A stretch of DNA of 64,000 nt, taken from Yoonia vestfoldensis SKA53. Lineage in GTDB: Bacteria; Pseudomonadota; Alphaproteobacteria; Rhodobacterales; Rhodobacteraceae. Where the stretch lies: NCBI RefSeq assembly GCF_000152785.1, contig NZ_CH672414.1:2586443-2650442 (forward strand). The letters are read 5' to 3'. The translations under genes and the position numbers were made by a program. Position 1 is the stretch's first letter. Each line of letters begins with the position of its first letter. The notes below the pieces were generated by a model. That model saw only the letters and a list, made by a program, of their open reading frames with translations. It searched no databases and was not told the DNA's origin. This document shows, piece by piece, positions 1-9,844 of the stretch.

Positions 1-296
1 ATGATGACCAGCACCAACAGCAACAGACCCATCAGGACGGTCGCGATCCAGCCCAGCACAGGCGCGCGCGCCAGCAATCCGGTGACATAATCCCACGCCG
101 CTAGCGACACCACAAAGCCTGTCAGCAGCACGACAAGGCTCCAGAACCAGCGCGCCAGCGGCGATGGCGGGTGGCTTGCCACCACGGCAAGGCGTTGCAT
201 CGCGGCGCCCTGTGTCTCGTCCGGGACGGCGGGGGCGGTGTCGGGGCGAGCCATGTCCTGCCCGTCAAGATCAATCAGAACCGGTCTGCGGGTCAT
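1..296 (-). CDS. YcjF/TIGR01620-type membrane protein, N-terminal part
   Basis: Only the first 98 codons lie in the window; the gene runs off the left edge. The visible protein has a soluble N-terminus of about 50 residues and then two closely spaced hydrophobic segments (residues about 50-70 and 80-98). This is the layout of DUF697/YcjF proteins, inner-membrane proteins of unknown biochemical role encoded with YcjX in proteobacteria. Its ATG overlaps the ycjX stop codon (ATGA), so the two genes are probably translationally coupled. The assignment rests mainly on the ycjX neighbour plus the two membrane segments, because the conserved C-terminal half is missing. Confidence 0.7.
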   Translation of the reverse strand, partial: MTRRPVLIDLDGQDMARPDTAPAVPDETQGAAMQRLAVVASHPPSPLARWFWSLVVLLTGFVVSLAAWDYVTGLLARAPVLGWIATVLMGLLLLVLVI

Positions 297-1705
297 AACC
301 TGTCCCCCAGCAAAAACTGCGCCGCGCGGTCCAGCCGGATATGCGGCGGCCCGTCGCCTGGGCGCAGGGTCAGGCGCGCAGGCGCGAAATTCATCACGCT
401 GTAATCGGCATCGAGCCACTTGTCCGCGCCTTCACGCGCGGGTGCCAGCAGATGCGCAGGGTCATCAGGCAATTTGCCCGGATAAAACGCCGCCTGCTTG
501 CCCCCGTCCAGCAACCGCCCGCGCACCACGTCCAGCGGGCCACCCGCATGCTCGACGGTGTCTTCGACCGTGGTGCGCAGGGCGGCAATCGCCATTGCGG
601 CGGTCTGCGCGCCTGCGAAATCGGCACGGTCGCGCGCATCGCGCAGCAGGGCCTGCGTGATCGCGGTCAGTTGCGGATGCTGGGCATGATGCAGATGATC
701 GGCCTTGGTCGCGGCAAACAGGATCTTTTCCACACGCCGCCCTTTGAAAATCCGCGTCAGAAACGCGTTGCGCCCCGGTTTGAACGCCGACAGCACGGCG
801 GCCATCGCGCGGCGCAGATCCTCTAGCGCGGCAGGGCCGGCATGGATCGCGCCCAGCACATCGACCAGCACGATCTGGCGGTCGATCTTGGCGAAATGGT
901 CTCGAAAAAACGGGCGCACGATGTTGGTCTTGTAGCTGTCGAACCGCCGCGCCATTTCGCGGCCCAAGGATTTGCGCGCAAAACTGTCGCCCGGCAGTGG
1001 TGCAAAGGTCAGCACGGGCGATCCGGCCAGATCACCTGGCAACAAGAACCGCCCCGGCGTGCAATCGGAAAACCCTGCATCGCGCGCCGCGTTCAGATGC
1101 GCGGTAAAGGCGGTGGCAAGGCTGGCTGCCTGCGGTTCCGACAAAGGCGCGTTGGCATCGGTCTGCTGCGCCAGCGCCAGATAGGCATTACCCCCCGGCC
1201 TGCCCTTGGCACGGGCAAGGGCTGCCTTGGACCATTGCGCATAGGTCAGATCGAGCAAGCCAAGGTCCAGCAACCATTCCCCCGGATAATCCACGATGTC
1301 GATATGCATGGTGCGCGGCCCTGACAGCCCCGACAGCAATCCGGCCGGCTGCACCCGCAGCGACAGGCGCAATTCGCTGATCTGGCGGGTGCCTTCGGGC
1401 CAGCTCGGGTCCGGCGCGGTCAGGCGGGCAAGATGGGTTTCATAGGCAAAGCGTGGCACGGTATCGTCAGGCTGCGGTTGCAGAAAGGCCGCCTTGATCG
1501 CACCATTTGCTGCGGCGGTCAGTTGCGGCATCCGCCCGCGGTCCAGCAGATTGGCCACCAGCGAGGTGATGAACACCGTCTTGCCCGCCCGCGACAGGCC
1601 GGTCACACCCAGCCGGATCACGGGGTCGGTGAAAGGCGCGGTCAGCGTGCTGGTCACGCCTTCGACGCTGCGTGTGATCTGATCGGCGATTGCGGCGATA
1701 CCCAA
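293..1705 (-). CDS. ycjX: YcjX family P-loop NTPase (DUF463)
   Basis: About 470 residues. A Walker A motif GLSRAGKT sits at about residues 36-43 and a TKAD guanine-specificity-like motif lies in the second half, as in the YcjX/DUF463 GTP-binding family. The family is linked to stress (phage-shock or heat-shock) responses in enterobacteria; its exact reaction is unknown. I chose the TTG at 1705 because AAAGGG stands 7 bases upstream and relatives start with a similar GIAAIAD sequence. A GTG at 1741 would add 12 residues. It is divergent from truA and coupled to the downstream YcjF-like gene through an ATGA overlap. Confidence 0.85.
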   Translation of the reverse strand: MGIAAIADQITRSVEGVTSTLTAPFTDPVIRLGVTGLSRAGKTVFITSLVANLLDRGRMPQLTAAANGAIKAAFLQPQPDDTVPRFAYETHLARLTAPDPSWPEGTRQISELRLSLRVQPAGLLSGLSGPRTMHIDIVDYPGEWLLDLGLLDLTYAQWSKAALARAKGRPGGNAYLALAQQTDANAPLSEPQAASLATAFTAHLNAARDAGFSDCTPGRFLLPGDLAGSPVLTFAPLPGDSFARKSLGREMARRFDSYKTNIVRPFFRDHFAKIDRQIVLVDVLGAIHAGPAALEDLRRAMAAVLSAFKPGRNAFLTRIFKGRRVEKILFAATKADHLHHAQHPQLTAITQALLRDARDRADFAGAQTAAMAIAALRTTVEDTVEHAGGPLDVVRGRLLDGGKQAAFYPGKLPDDPAHLLAPAREGADKWLDADYSVMNFAPARLTLRPGDGPPHIRLDRAAQFLLGDRL

Positions 1706-1799
1706 GGCTGGCCCTTTCGTTGTTGATAAACAGATAAGCACGGCGTTGGCCGATGTGTAGGGATTGATTTTGCGCGCCTGCCCGCCTAATCGGGATCTT

Positions 1800-2573
1800 A
1801 TGCCGCGTTATGCCCTTCTTGTTGAATATCACGGCGCGCCTTTCGCGGGATGGCAGCGGCAGACCGGCCTGCCCTCTGTGCAAGGCGCGATCGAGGCGGC
1901 ATTGGCGAAACTTTCACCCGGCCCCCATACCATCGCCGCCGCAGGGCGCACCGATGCGGGGGTTCATGCGACAGGGCAGGTGGCGCATTGCGATCTGCCC
2001 GGCGATTGGGACCCGTTTCGTCTGTCCGAGGCGTTGAATTACCATCTGAAACCTGATCCGGTGGCGATCCTTGGTTGCGCGCTTGTCGCGGATGATTGGC
2101 ACGCGCGGTTTGATGCGGTGGAACGGCAGTATCTGTTCCGCGTGATCGCGCGCCGCGCGCCGCTGACATCAGAGGCGGGGCAGATGTGGCGGGTGAACCA
2201 TGATCTGGACGCCGCGGCGATGCAGGCGGGGGCCGATCACCTGCTGGGCCTGCATGATTTCACCACCTTCCGGTCGTCGATCTGTCAGGCGAAAAGCCCG
2301 GTCAAGACGCTGGACGAATTGCGCATCGAGGTTGTGCAGCGCGCTATTGGCACTGAATATCGGTTCCATGTGCGGGCGCGGTCGTTTCTGCACAATCAGG
2401 TTCGCAGCTTTGTCGGTACGCTGGAACGGGTCGGCGCGGGGGCATGGCAGCCGGGTGATGTCGCCCGCGCGCTGACCGCGCGGGACCGTGCTGCCTGCGG
2501 GCCGGTCTGTCCGCCGCAGGGGCTGTATCTGGCGGGTGTGCGCTATCCCACCGACCCTTTCGCGCGGGATTGA
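1800..2573 (+). CDS. truA: tRNA pseudouridine(38-40) synthase TruA
   Basis: 257 residues, the usual TruA length. It converts uridines 38-40 in the anticodon arm of several tRNAs to pseudouridine. The catalytic aspartate motif GRTDAGVHA lies at residues 49-57 with Asp52, and the C-terminal half carries the family motif FLHNQVR. The ATG at 1800 gives [10 protein letters not shown], a normal family N-terminus; an upstream start at 1764 would add 12 non-family residues. It is divergent from ycjX, with about 95 bases between the two starts, and 110 bases separate it from tamA. Confidence 0.95.
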   Translation: MPRYALLVEYHGAPFAGWQRQTGLPSVQGAIEAALAKLSPGPHTIAAAGRTDAGVHATGQVAHCDLPGDWDPFRLSEALNYHLKPDPVAILGCALVADDWHARFDAVERQYLFRVIARRAPLTSEAGQMWRVNHDLDAAAMQAGADHLLGLHDFTTFRSSICQAKSPVKTLDELRIEVVQRAIGTEYRFHVRARSFLHNQVRSFVGTLERVGAGAWQPGDVARALTARDRAACGPVCPPQGLYLAGVRYPTDPFARD

Positions 2574-2643
2574 GCGTTGCAGCAAACACAGCAGCGCGGC
2601 GTTTGCAGGTGGGATTGGTCAAGCCGGACCTGTTGGGCTAGGT

Positions 2644-2665
2644 CTTTGGTCAGACGCGACCAAAG
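2644..2665. repeat. Inverted repeat between truA and tamA
   Basis: A perfect 8-base inverted repeat, CTTTGGTC and GACCAAAG, around a 6-base AGACGC spacer. No T-tract follows on either strand, so it is not a standard intrinsic terminator. It lies 4 bases before the GGGGGAGG ribosome-binding site of tamA, where it could act as an operator or a 5' UTR hairpin that affects tamA translation. Confidence 0.4.
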
Positions 2666-2683
2666 CTATGGGGGAGGCGCTGC

Positions 2684-4459
2684 GTGAAAAGCAACCTGTG
2701 GATAGCAATCGCCCTTGTTTTTAGCGCAAGCGGGGCCTTGGCCCAGGACATCCGCCTTGTTGCGAGCACAGCGCGCGAGGCGCTGAACAATGCGTCGCTG
2801 TTGCGCGCACTGGATGATACTGCCGTCCCGCAAGATTACATTGCCGCCGCGCGGGCGGATTACCGCCGGCTTTTGACGGCACTTTATGCCCAAGGGTATT
2901 ATGGCGGCACCATCTCGATCACGATTGACGGGGCAGAGGCTGCAAACCTTGCGCCGCTGGCCGCCCCTGCCAGCATCAGTGAAATTGTCATCACCGTGAC
3001 TGCCGGCGCGCAATTCACTTTTGGCGAGGTTGCGATTGCGCCCTTGCCGCCTGCGGCCGACATCCCCGCGGATCTGGGCCCGCGCGAAACCGCACGGTCG
3101 GGGATGATCCGGACCGTGGCGCAGCAATCTTTGCGCAGCTGGCGTGAACTGGGCTATCCGCTGGCGCAGGTGAACAGCCAGCAGATCGTCGCCCGGCATG
3201 CGGATGAAAAGCTGGATGTCACCATCGGGCTTGATCCCGGACCACAGCTGCGGTTCAGCGCGCTGGAGGTGTCGGGCAACCGGCGGGTACGCAGCGAACG
3301 GGTGCGCGCCATCGCGGGGCTGCCCGAAGGTGTGATTTATTCCCCCGCCGCCGTGGACAGGGCGCAGGCGCGTTTGCGCCGGACAGGGACGTTCAACAGC
3401 GTATCGTTGACCACCGCCGATCAGGCGGGGCCGGATGCGACGATCGGAGCGCAGGTGCAGCTGGACGAGGCCAAAAGGCGGCGGATCGGCTTTGGTCTGG
3501 AGCTTTCCTCGATCGAGGGGGTGACGGTGTCCACCTTTTGGCTGCATCGCAATCTGCTGGGCGGGGCGGAACGGTTGCGCGTCGAAGCGGTCGTGTCGCA
3601 GATCAACGCTGATGCGGATGGTGTAGATTATGCCCTGCGCGGCAGCTTTAGCCGCCCCGCGACATTGGGTCCCGACACTGATTTCTATATCAACACCGAG
3701 ATTGCGCGGCAGGATGAAGACAGCTTTTTGATCGATTCTGTCGAGGTTGAAGCCGGCCTGACGCGGTATCTGCGCGATGATCTGACCCTGCAGGGCGGGA
3801 TCGGCCTGCTGACCGCGCGCGAAGACAGCGATCTGGGTAAACGCGATTACACGCTGCTGATCCTGCCGCTGCGCGCCACGCTGGACCGGCGCAATAATGC
3901 TTCTGCCGCCAGTGCGGGCTATTATCTTGACGCGCGGGCGACGCCCTTTGTCAGCTCTGACGGCGATCTGGACGGCGCGCGCCTTTATGGTGATGCGCGC
4001 ATTTATCGGTCGTTCGGGGCGGATGACGGGTTCACCCTTGCCGCACGCGGCCTTGTCGGCAGCTTGTTGGGCGCGCCGATTGCCGAGGCGCCGGCGGATT
4101 TTCTGTATTATTCAGGCGGTGGCGGCACCGTGCGTGGCCAGCCTTATCAATCGCTTGGCGTGCAGACGCAGGTTGGCGGGCAGATTGTCACAACCGGGGG
4201 TGCGTCCTTTCTGGCAGCCCAGCTTGAGGCGCGCTATGCGATCCGCGACAAGATCGCGCTGGTTGGTTTTTACGATACCGGTTTTGTCGGCGACACCGCC
4301 ATGCCGGGCGAAAGCGGCGCATGGCACGCGGGGGCGGGCGTAGGGCTGCGCTACACCACCGGCATCGGCCCGATCCGGCTGGACCTTGGCACACCTGCCA
4401 GCGGTGATGATGCGGGCGAAAGCCTGCAGGTCTATATCGGCATAGGACAAGCGTTTTGA
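2684..4459 (+). CDS. tamA: TamA-like outer membrane assembly factor (BamA/Omp85 family)
   Basis: 591 residues. A signal peptide of about 20 residues ends ALA-Q, followed by a periplasmic region with POTRA-like repeats (to about residue 270) and a C-terminal Omp85/surface-antigen beta-barrel. The barrel includes GGGGTVRGQ, the usual VRGY-like lid-lock position, and the protein ends in an aromatic residue (Phe) as outer-membrane barrels do. TamA works with TamB in inserting certain outer-membrane proteins or in lipid transport to the outer membrane. The GTG at 2684 has a strong GGGGGAGG ribosome-binding site 6 bases upstream. The stop codon overlaps the TTG start of tamB. I call it TamA rather than BamA because of the tamB partner and the small POTRA region. 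Confidence 0.9.
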   Translation: MKSNLWIAIALVFSASGALAQDIRLVASTAREALNNASLLRALDDTAVPQDYIAAARADYRRLLTALYAQGYYGGTISITIDGAEAANLAPLAAPASISEIVITVTAGAQFTFGEVAIAPLPPAADIPADLGPRETARSGMIRTVAQQSLRSWRELGYPLAQVNSQQIVARHADEKLDVTIGLDPGPQLRFSALEVSGNRRVRSERVRAIAGLPEGVIYSPAAVDRAQARLRRTGTFNSVSLTTADQAGPDATIGAQVQLDEAKRRRIGFGLELSSIEGVTVSTFWLHRNLLGGAERLRVEAVVSQINADADGVDYALRGSFSRPATLGPDTDFYINTEIARQDEDSFLIDSVEVEAGLTRYLRDDLTLQGGIGLLTAREDSDLGKRDYTLLILPLRATLDRRNNASAASAGYYLDARATPFVSSDGDLDGARLYGDARIYRSFGADDGFTLAARGLVGSLLGAPIAEAPADFLYYSGGGGTVRGQPYQSLGVQTQVGGQIVTTGGASFLAAQLEARYAIRDKIALVGFYDTGFVGDTAMPGESGAWHAGAGVGLRYTTGIGPIRLDLGTPASGDDAGESLQVYIGIGQAF

Positions 4460-7400
4460 GATTTCTCTGCCTGATCTTCCTGCTGCTTTTGCCTGTGTCT
4501 GTGATCGCTCAGACCGCAGACGACGACCGTGGTTATCTGACCGGCCTGATCGAGGACAACCTGTCGGGCGCGGATCGTATTGTTACGATCACTGGCTTTG
4601 AAGGCGCGTTGCGGTCCGAGGCCCGGATTGCGCAGATGACGATTGCGGATGCCGAAGGTGTCTGGCTGACGCTGGAGGATCTGGTGCTGCAATGGAACCG
4701 CGCATCGCTGTTGCGCGGCGCGATCAATGTCCAGCAATTGCGCGCGGGCCGGATGATCTTGTCGCGCGCGCCGGTGAGCGGTGACAGCGGCCCGTCGCCC
4801 GAAGCGCGGCCATTTTCCTTGCCGGACTTGCCTGTCAGCGTGTCAATCGATGCGCTGGACATCGCGCGCATCGAGATCGCCCAAAGCTTTCTGGGCGAAG
4901 CGGTTGTTGCAAGCGTGCAAGGCGCGGCTTCGCTGGCGAGCGGGCAAGGCTCGGCAAACCTGCTGGCTACGCGGCTGGACGGCGCGCCCGGATCTTTGCG
5001 GATTGATGGCAGTTATTCCAATGAAACCAACGTGCTGGATATCCTTTTCGACCTTGATGAAGGCCCAGACGGGATCGCCGCGCGCCTGCTTGACCTGCCG
5101 GGGCGGCCTGCGGTCAAGCTGGTCGTGCAAGGCGATGCGCCGCTGGCCGATTTTTCTGCCACGCTGGCGCTGGCGACCGACGGGCAGGACCGTCTGACAG
5201 GTGATTTCGCGCTGGCGACGGTGGATGGGCGCCAGCAGGTGCAGCTTGATGCCGGTGGTGATATTTCGGCGCTTTTCGCGCCGGAATACCGCGATTTCTT
5301 TGGGAATGATGCGCAGTTGCAGGTTGCGTTCAACCGTGCTGCGGACGGGCGGATTGATATCCCGCAGATCACGCTTGACGCGGGGCGCGCGCGCCTGTCG
5401 GGCGCAATCCGGATTGGCCCGCAGGGCTGGCCCGAACAGATCAGCATCACGGGCGCGATCACCCCTGTCGATGGCGCGCCTGTCTTGCTGCCCGTGTCGG
5501 GGCCGCGCAGCTTTGTCGATGATGTGACCCTTGATCTGGCATTTGACGCGGCCGTTTCCGACAAATGGGCGATGGATCTGACGATCAACGGGCTGGACCG
5601 TCCGGGCCTGTCCATTGCCAGCCTTGGCCTGCGCGGTGGCGGTGTCTTGCAATCGGGCGAAGGCGATCAGAACGGGCGCGTGACCGCCGACCTGACCTAT
5701 GGCGCGCAGGGTCTGCAACTGGATGATACCGGTGCGGCGCAGGCGCTGGGCGATGCGGTCAGCGGGATGCTGGTGATCGACCGGACCGAAGGCAGCCCGA
5801 TTGCCCTGCGGCGCTGGTCGCTGTCCGGTGCCGGTATCGAGATCTTGGCCGAGGCCCAGATCGCCGGCGCGCGCCAAGGGTTTCGGACAACGGCGGCCGC
5901 AACGTTGGATATTGTCGGTTTGCAGCGGTTTTCGACCCTTGCAGGGCAGGATTTGGGGGGGGCTGCCGGGTTCGACATTACCGCCGATCTGACCCCGTTG
6001 GACGGGCTGTTCACGCTTGGCCTGACAGGTACCACAGATGATCTGCGCATTGGGATCGCGCAGGCCGATGCCGTGCTTGCAGGCGATGGCCGCATCGCGG
6101 CGACAGTGGTGCGCGACACCGCCGGCACGCGGCTGCAAGACCTGCGCGTAGCGACCGATGCGGCAGAGATCAGTGCCACCGCCACCCTGACCAGCACCGG
6201 ATCGGTCGCCGATGTCACGGCCCGCCTGCGCGATGTGTCGGTCGTGCTGCCCGCGCTGTCGGGTCCGGCCACGACGACAGGGCAGGTGACGATATCTGCG
6301 GATGACCGGATCGCATTCGCCCTGTCCGGTGACGCGCCCGCCGCATCCTATACCCTGACCGGCACAGTCGCCCCGTTGCCCGATGACGTGCGGAATGTGA
6401 CCATCGACCTTGCCGCCGATGTCACCGACCTATCGCTCTATGCCGGTGTTGCGGGGCGCCCGCTGGCGGGGGCTGCGGCGCTGCGCGTGCAAGGCTTTGT
6501 GCGCAACGATGGGGCGCGGTTCGCGCTGGATGTGCAGGGCGACACGCGTGATCTTGTCACCGGTATCACCCAGCTGGACCCGCTCTTGGCAGGTGCGGGG
6601 GATATTTCCGCACAGATCGCGCGTCCAGCGGATGATGCGCTGCGGGTCTCGGAGCTTTCGGTGCAGACCGATGCGATTGACCTGCGCGGCACGGCTGATT
6701 TGCGGCTGGACGGGCCGATGACGGCTGATCTTGCGCTGCGGATCGCGGATGCGCGCCTTGTCGATCCTGCGCTGGCGGGGCCATTGAGCTTTGTGCTGGA
6801 TGCGGCACCGGACGCGCAGGGGCAGACCGGCGCGCTGTTGCAGATCACTGGCCCTGATACCGCGTTGCGGTTTGATGCGACCGTCGCAGGCCGACAGGCC
6901 GGTTTCGCCATGACCGGCGATCTAAGCGCGCAGGTGGCGGATCTGGCGTCCTATGCGGGGCTGGTCGGGCGGCCCCTGCGCGGCAGTATCGACCTGACGG
7001 CGGCGGGCCGTGTCGTCCCTGATCTGAGTGGGTTTGAGGCGCAGGTCAGTCTGCGCAGCGAAGGTCTGGGCATTGGCAATCCGACGGCCGATGCGCTGTT
7101 GGCGGGAACCGGCCGGATCACCGCCGATATCGGCCGCGCGGAGGGGCTGCTGGTGGTGCGCACGCTGGAGGTATCGACGCCGCAAGTGTCCTTTGTCGGC
7201 GCGCTGAACAGCAATGCGGGTTTCCGGCAAGGCCGCTTCAACGCCAGTCTGCGCGATGTCGGCCTGTTGACCGACCAGATCAGCGGGCCGGTGCGTGCCA
7301 CCGGCAGTGCATCGCTGGACGCTGTGGGCAATTGGGGGGTGGATGCCACTGGCACCGGACCCGGCGGGCTGACAGCGCAGGTGCAGGGGGCTGTCGCGCA

Positions 7401-8712
7401 AACGGGGACGCTTGATCTGACGATCAAGGGGGCGGCGCCCTTGGCCTTGATGAACACCGCGATCGAGCCGCGCCGATTAAGCGGGACTGCCAATTTCGAC
7501 CTGCGCGCCGATGGGGCGCCGGGGCTGGATGCGCTCAGTGGGCAGATCACTTTTGCCAACGGGCGGCTTGCCGCGCCGACACTGGGGCAGGCGCTGAACG
7601 GGATCACGGGGGCCGTGCGTTTGGGCAACGGGACGGCGCAGGTCGATCTACGCTCTGGCGTCGAGGCAGGGGGCAGCCTTGCGATCAGCGGGTCTGTTGG
7701 CCTTGGCGATGGCAATCCCGCCGATGTGACGATCCGGCTGGATGATGTCGTGCTGCAAGACACCCAGCTTTACCGTGCAAACGTTGGTGGCACGATCACC
7801 CTGCAAGGACCATTACAGGGCGGTGCGCGGATCGACGGACAGCTGTCGCTGGGCCAGACCGATGTACGGGTGCCATCATCGACGATCAGCGGCTTGGGCG
7901 CCTTGCCCGAGGTGGTTCACCGGCGGCCCGACCCCGCGGTCGTGACCACGCTGGCCCGCGCGGGCCTGTTGCCAAGCGGGGCGCAGGTCAATGGCGGCAG
8001 CACCGGCACGCGGCGCGCTTTCCCGCTGAACATCGTGATTGATGCGCCGTCGCGGATTTTCATCCGGGGGCGCGGGCTTGACGCGGAACTGGGTGGGCGG
8101 CTGATTATCGGTGGTACAAGTGCCGATGTGATCCCTGTCGGGCGGTTCGATCTTTTGCGCGGGCGCATCGACATCCTGCAACAACGGTTTGACCTGACCG
8201 AAGGCAGCGCGTCCTTGCAGGGGGAATTCGAACCCTACATCCGGCTGGTTGCCGCAACGACCAGCGCGACCGGCACCCAGGTCAGCATCATTATCGAAGG
8301 CCCCGCCAGCGAACCGCAGGTCAGTTTCGAATCCGTGCCGGACCTGCCACAGGACGAAATATTGGCGCAGCTGATCTTTGGTCGCGATGTGCAAAGCATG
8401 AGCCCCTTGCAGGCGGTACAGCTGGCAGGTGCGATCAGCACCCTGGCGGGCGGTGGCGGCGGAGCGGTTGACCAGCTGCGCCAGAACCTTGGTCTGGATG
8501 ATTTCGATGTGACCACCGACGAGCAAGGCAATGCCGCCCTGCGCGTCGGGCGCTATCTGTCCGAAAACGTCTATACCGATGTCACCGTGAGCAGCGATGG
8601 TGGCACCGAGATCAACCTGAACCTTGATATCACCGATGAAATCGTGGCCAAGGGTGGCGTCGATCAGGACGGCGACACCGGCATCGGGATATTCTTCGAG
8701 CGTGATTATTAG
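4456..8712 (+). CDS. tamB: Translocation/assembly module TamB (DUF490)
   Basis: 1418 residues, a normal size for TamB. An N-terminal hydrophobic segment (LCLIFLLLLPVSVIAQ) anchors it in the inner membrane or serves as a signal. A very long repetitive beta-rich region follows, with many alternating hydrophobic/polar strands and phrases such as DLTLDG and LRVQG. The C-terminal DUF490 domain covers roughly the last 300 residues and includes GGRLIIGGT and GRFDLLRGRIDIL. The AsmA/TamB family forms a lipid-conducting or chaperone groove across the periplasm. The start is TTG within TTGA, overlapping the tamA stop, so translation is probably coupled to tamA. No comparable terminator is visible in the 100 bases after the gene. 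Confidence 0.93.
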   Translation: MRFLCLIFLLLLPVSVIAQTADDDRGYLTGLIEDNLSGADRIVTITGFEGALRSEARIAQMTIADAEGVWLTLEDLVLQWNRASLLRGAINVQQLRAGRMILSRAPVSGDSGPSPEARPFSLPDLPVSVSIDALDIARIEIAQSFLGEAVVASVQGAASLASGQGSANLLATRLDGAPGSLRIDGSYSNETNVLDILFDLDEGPDGIAARLLDLPGRPAVKLVVQGDAPLADFSATLALATDGQDRLTGDFALATVDGRQQVQLDAGGDISALFAPEYRDFFGNDAQLQVAFNRAADGRIDIPQITLDAGRARLSGAIRIGPQGWPEQISITGAITPVDGAPVLLPVSGPRSFVDDVTLDLAFDAAVSDKWAMDLTINGLDRPGLSIASLGLRGGGVLQSGEGDQNGRVTADLTYGAQGLQLDDTGAAQALGDAVSGMLVIDRTEGSPIALRRWSLSGAGIEILAEAQIAGARQGFRTTAAATLDIVGLQRFSTLAGQDLGGAAGFDITADLTPLDGLFTLGLTGTTDDLRIGIAQADAVLAGDGRIAATVVRDTAGTRLQDLRVATDAAEISATATLTSTGSVADVTARLRDVSVVLPALSGPATTTGQVTISADDRIAFALSGDAPAASYTLTGTVAPLPDDVRNVTIDLAADVTDLSLYAGVAGRPLAGAAALRVQGFVRNDGARFALDVQGDTRDLVTGITQLDPLLAGAGDISAQIARPADDALRVSELSVQTDAIDLRGTADLRLDGPMTADLALRIADARLVDPALAGPLSFVLDAAPDAQGQTGALLQITGPDTALRFDATVAGRQAGFAMTGDLSAQVADLASYAGLVGRPLRGSIDLTAAGRVVPDLSGFEAQVSLRSEGLGIGNPTADALLAGTGRITADIGRAEGLLVVRTLEVSTPQVSFVGALNSNAGFRQGRFNASLRDVGLLTDQISGPVRATGSASLDAVGNWGVDATGTGPGGLTAQVQGAVAQTGTLDLTIKGAAPLALMNTAIEPRRLSGTANFDLRADGAPGLDALSGQITFANGRLAAPTLGQALNGITGAVRLGNGTAQVDLRSGVEAGGSLAISGSVGLGDGNPADVTIRLDDVVLQDTQLYRANVGGTITLQGPLQGGARIDGQLSLGQTDVRVPSSTISGLGALPEVVHRRPDPAVVTTLARAGLLPSGAQVNGGSTGTRRAFPLNIVIDAPSRIFIRGRGLDAELGGRLIIGGTSADVIPVGRFDLLRGRIDILQQRFDLTEGSASLQGEFEPYIRLVAATTSATGTQVSIIIEGPASEPQVSFESVPDLPQDEILAQLIFGRDVQSMSPLQAVQLAGAISTLAGGGGGAVDQLRQNLGLDDFDVTTDEQGNAALRVGRYLSENVYTDVTVSSDGGTEINLNLDITDEIVAKGGVDQDGDTGIGIFFERDY

Positions 8713-8818
8713 CGACCGTGCGTGCCTGCCGGACCAGACCTGCGCCTGCGAACAGCGCCAGCACTGGTCAGCGCGGCGCGCAGGTATTAGCTAATCATCA
8801 CGCCAAAAGGAAATGCCG

Positions 8819-9391
8819 ATGTCCGATGAAATCGCCCTGATCAGCCGTGAAAAACTGCCCGATGCCCTGCGCGTGCTGCTGGCGGATTATCCGCGCGATG
8901 CATGGCAGAATGACCCTGGTTTCGACGGGCTGATCCGGTTCTGGCTGGACCGGCACCTGATGTTTCGCCGCCTGATGGCCGAGATGAGCAGCGTCACCGA
9001 CAAGCTGCTGGACCGCAAGCTGGCACCCGACCAGTTTGCCGCAAACCTGTCGCGCTATGGCGGCATGTTCGTCAACGGCTTGCATGAACATCACACGATC
9101 GAGGACAGCGTCTATTTTCCCAAGCTGATGCAAAAGGACAAGCGGATCAGCCGGGGGTTCGACATCCTTGACGCCGACCATCATGCGCTGGATGAATTTC
9201 TGGCCTCTTTTGTCACCAGCGCCAATGCCGTGTTGCAGGCGTCTGGCCCGCGCGATGCCTTGCAGGACAATGCAGGGGCGTTCCAATCAGAACTCGCCCG
9301 GCTGGAAAAGCTGCTGAACCGGCATCTGGTTGACGAAGAAGAATTGGTCGTGCCGGTGCTGCTGCGCTATGGCAGTCGTGATTTTGGCTGA
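8819..9391 (+). CDS. Hemerythrin-like HHE domain protein
   Basis: 190 residues, all-helical, with the metal-ligand pattern of the hemerythrin HHE cation-binding family: RHLMFRR near residue 45, LHEHHTIED near residue 95, DADHHALDEF near residue 120, and RHLVDEEEL near the end. Such proteins bind a di-iron centre and are used for oxygen or NO handling or iron storage; which of these applies is unknown. The ATG at 8819 lies 7 bases after AGGA, while the earlier ATG at 8813 is too close to it. Its TGA abuts the stop of the convergent gene with no base between them. Confidence 0.85.
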   Translation: MSDEIALISREKLPDALRVLLADYPRDAWQNDPGFDGLIRFWLDRHLMFRRLMAEMSSVTDKLLDRKLAPDQFAANLSRYGGMFVNGLHEHHTIEDSVYFPKLMQKDKRISRGFDILDADHHALDEFLASFVTSANAVLQASGPRDALQDNAGAFQSELARLEKLLNRHLVDEEELVVPVLLRYGSRDFG

Positions 9392-9748
9392 TTATCGCAA
9401 CCGAAAGGCGGCAGACCGGCCTGCACCCTGATCCACGGTAAACCGGATCAGGTCGTCGTTGATTTCGACCAACTGGCAATTATAGGGGATCAGCGACCCG
9501 CCCCAATAAAGCTCGCGGCAGAAATAGCCGTCCCGCCAGCTCCATGTGCCTTCGACATTCCAGCCGATGGCGCTGCCGAGAACCTGTCCGGTATCCAGAA
9601 CATTCAGCGTGATCCCGTAAAACCGATGGCGCAATTGCTTGCCTTCGACCAGTGACAGAAAGGTGTCTTCGTCCGTCACCTTTACATAGCTGGCCACCGC
9701 TGCGCCCGCTGTCAGCGTGAGGCCAAGGGCCAGAATCAATGTCTTCAT
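9392..9748 (-). CDS. Small secreted protein of unknown function
   Basis: 118 residues. A clear signal peptide (MKTLILALGLTLTAGAAVA) is followed by a compact domain rich in aromatics, with GWNVEGTWSWRDGYFCREL near residues 60-80 and a Cys pair (one in YFCREL, one in PYNCQLV) that could form a disulfide. I recall similar proteins in Rhodobacterales carrying the misleading label dihydrodipicolinate reductase, probably because they often lie beside dapB; nothing here resembles that enzyme. ATG 9748 has AAGG 6 bases upstream; a TTG at 9754 is an alternative. Function unknown. Confidence 0.7.
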   Translation of the reverse strand: MKTLILALGLTLTAGAAVASYVKVTDEDTFLSLVEGKQLRHRFYGITLNVLDTGQVLGSAIGWNVEGTWSWRDGYFCRELYWGGSLIPYNCQLVEINDDLIRFTVDQGAGRSAAFRLR

Positions 9749-9844
9749 GATCAACCTTCGGTTTACTTGATGCTTTTACGCACAGACAATCCGGTCGGTT
9801 CACTTGGCCCGTTGGTTTCGGCTGATTTTGACCTGCACGGCGCG

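Noticed and set aside
2644..2665. Hairpin before tamA as a truA terminator
   Set aside because: It has a perfect 8-base stem but no T-tract and lies next to the tamA ribosome-binding site; listed only as an inverted repeat.
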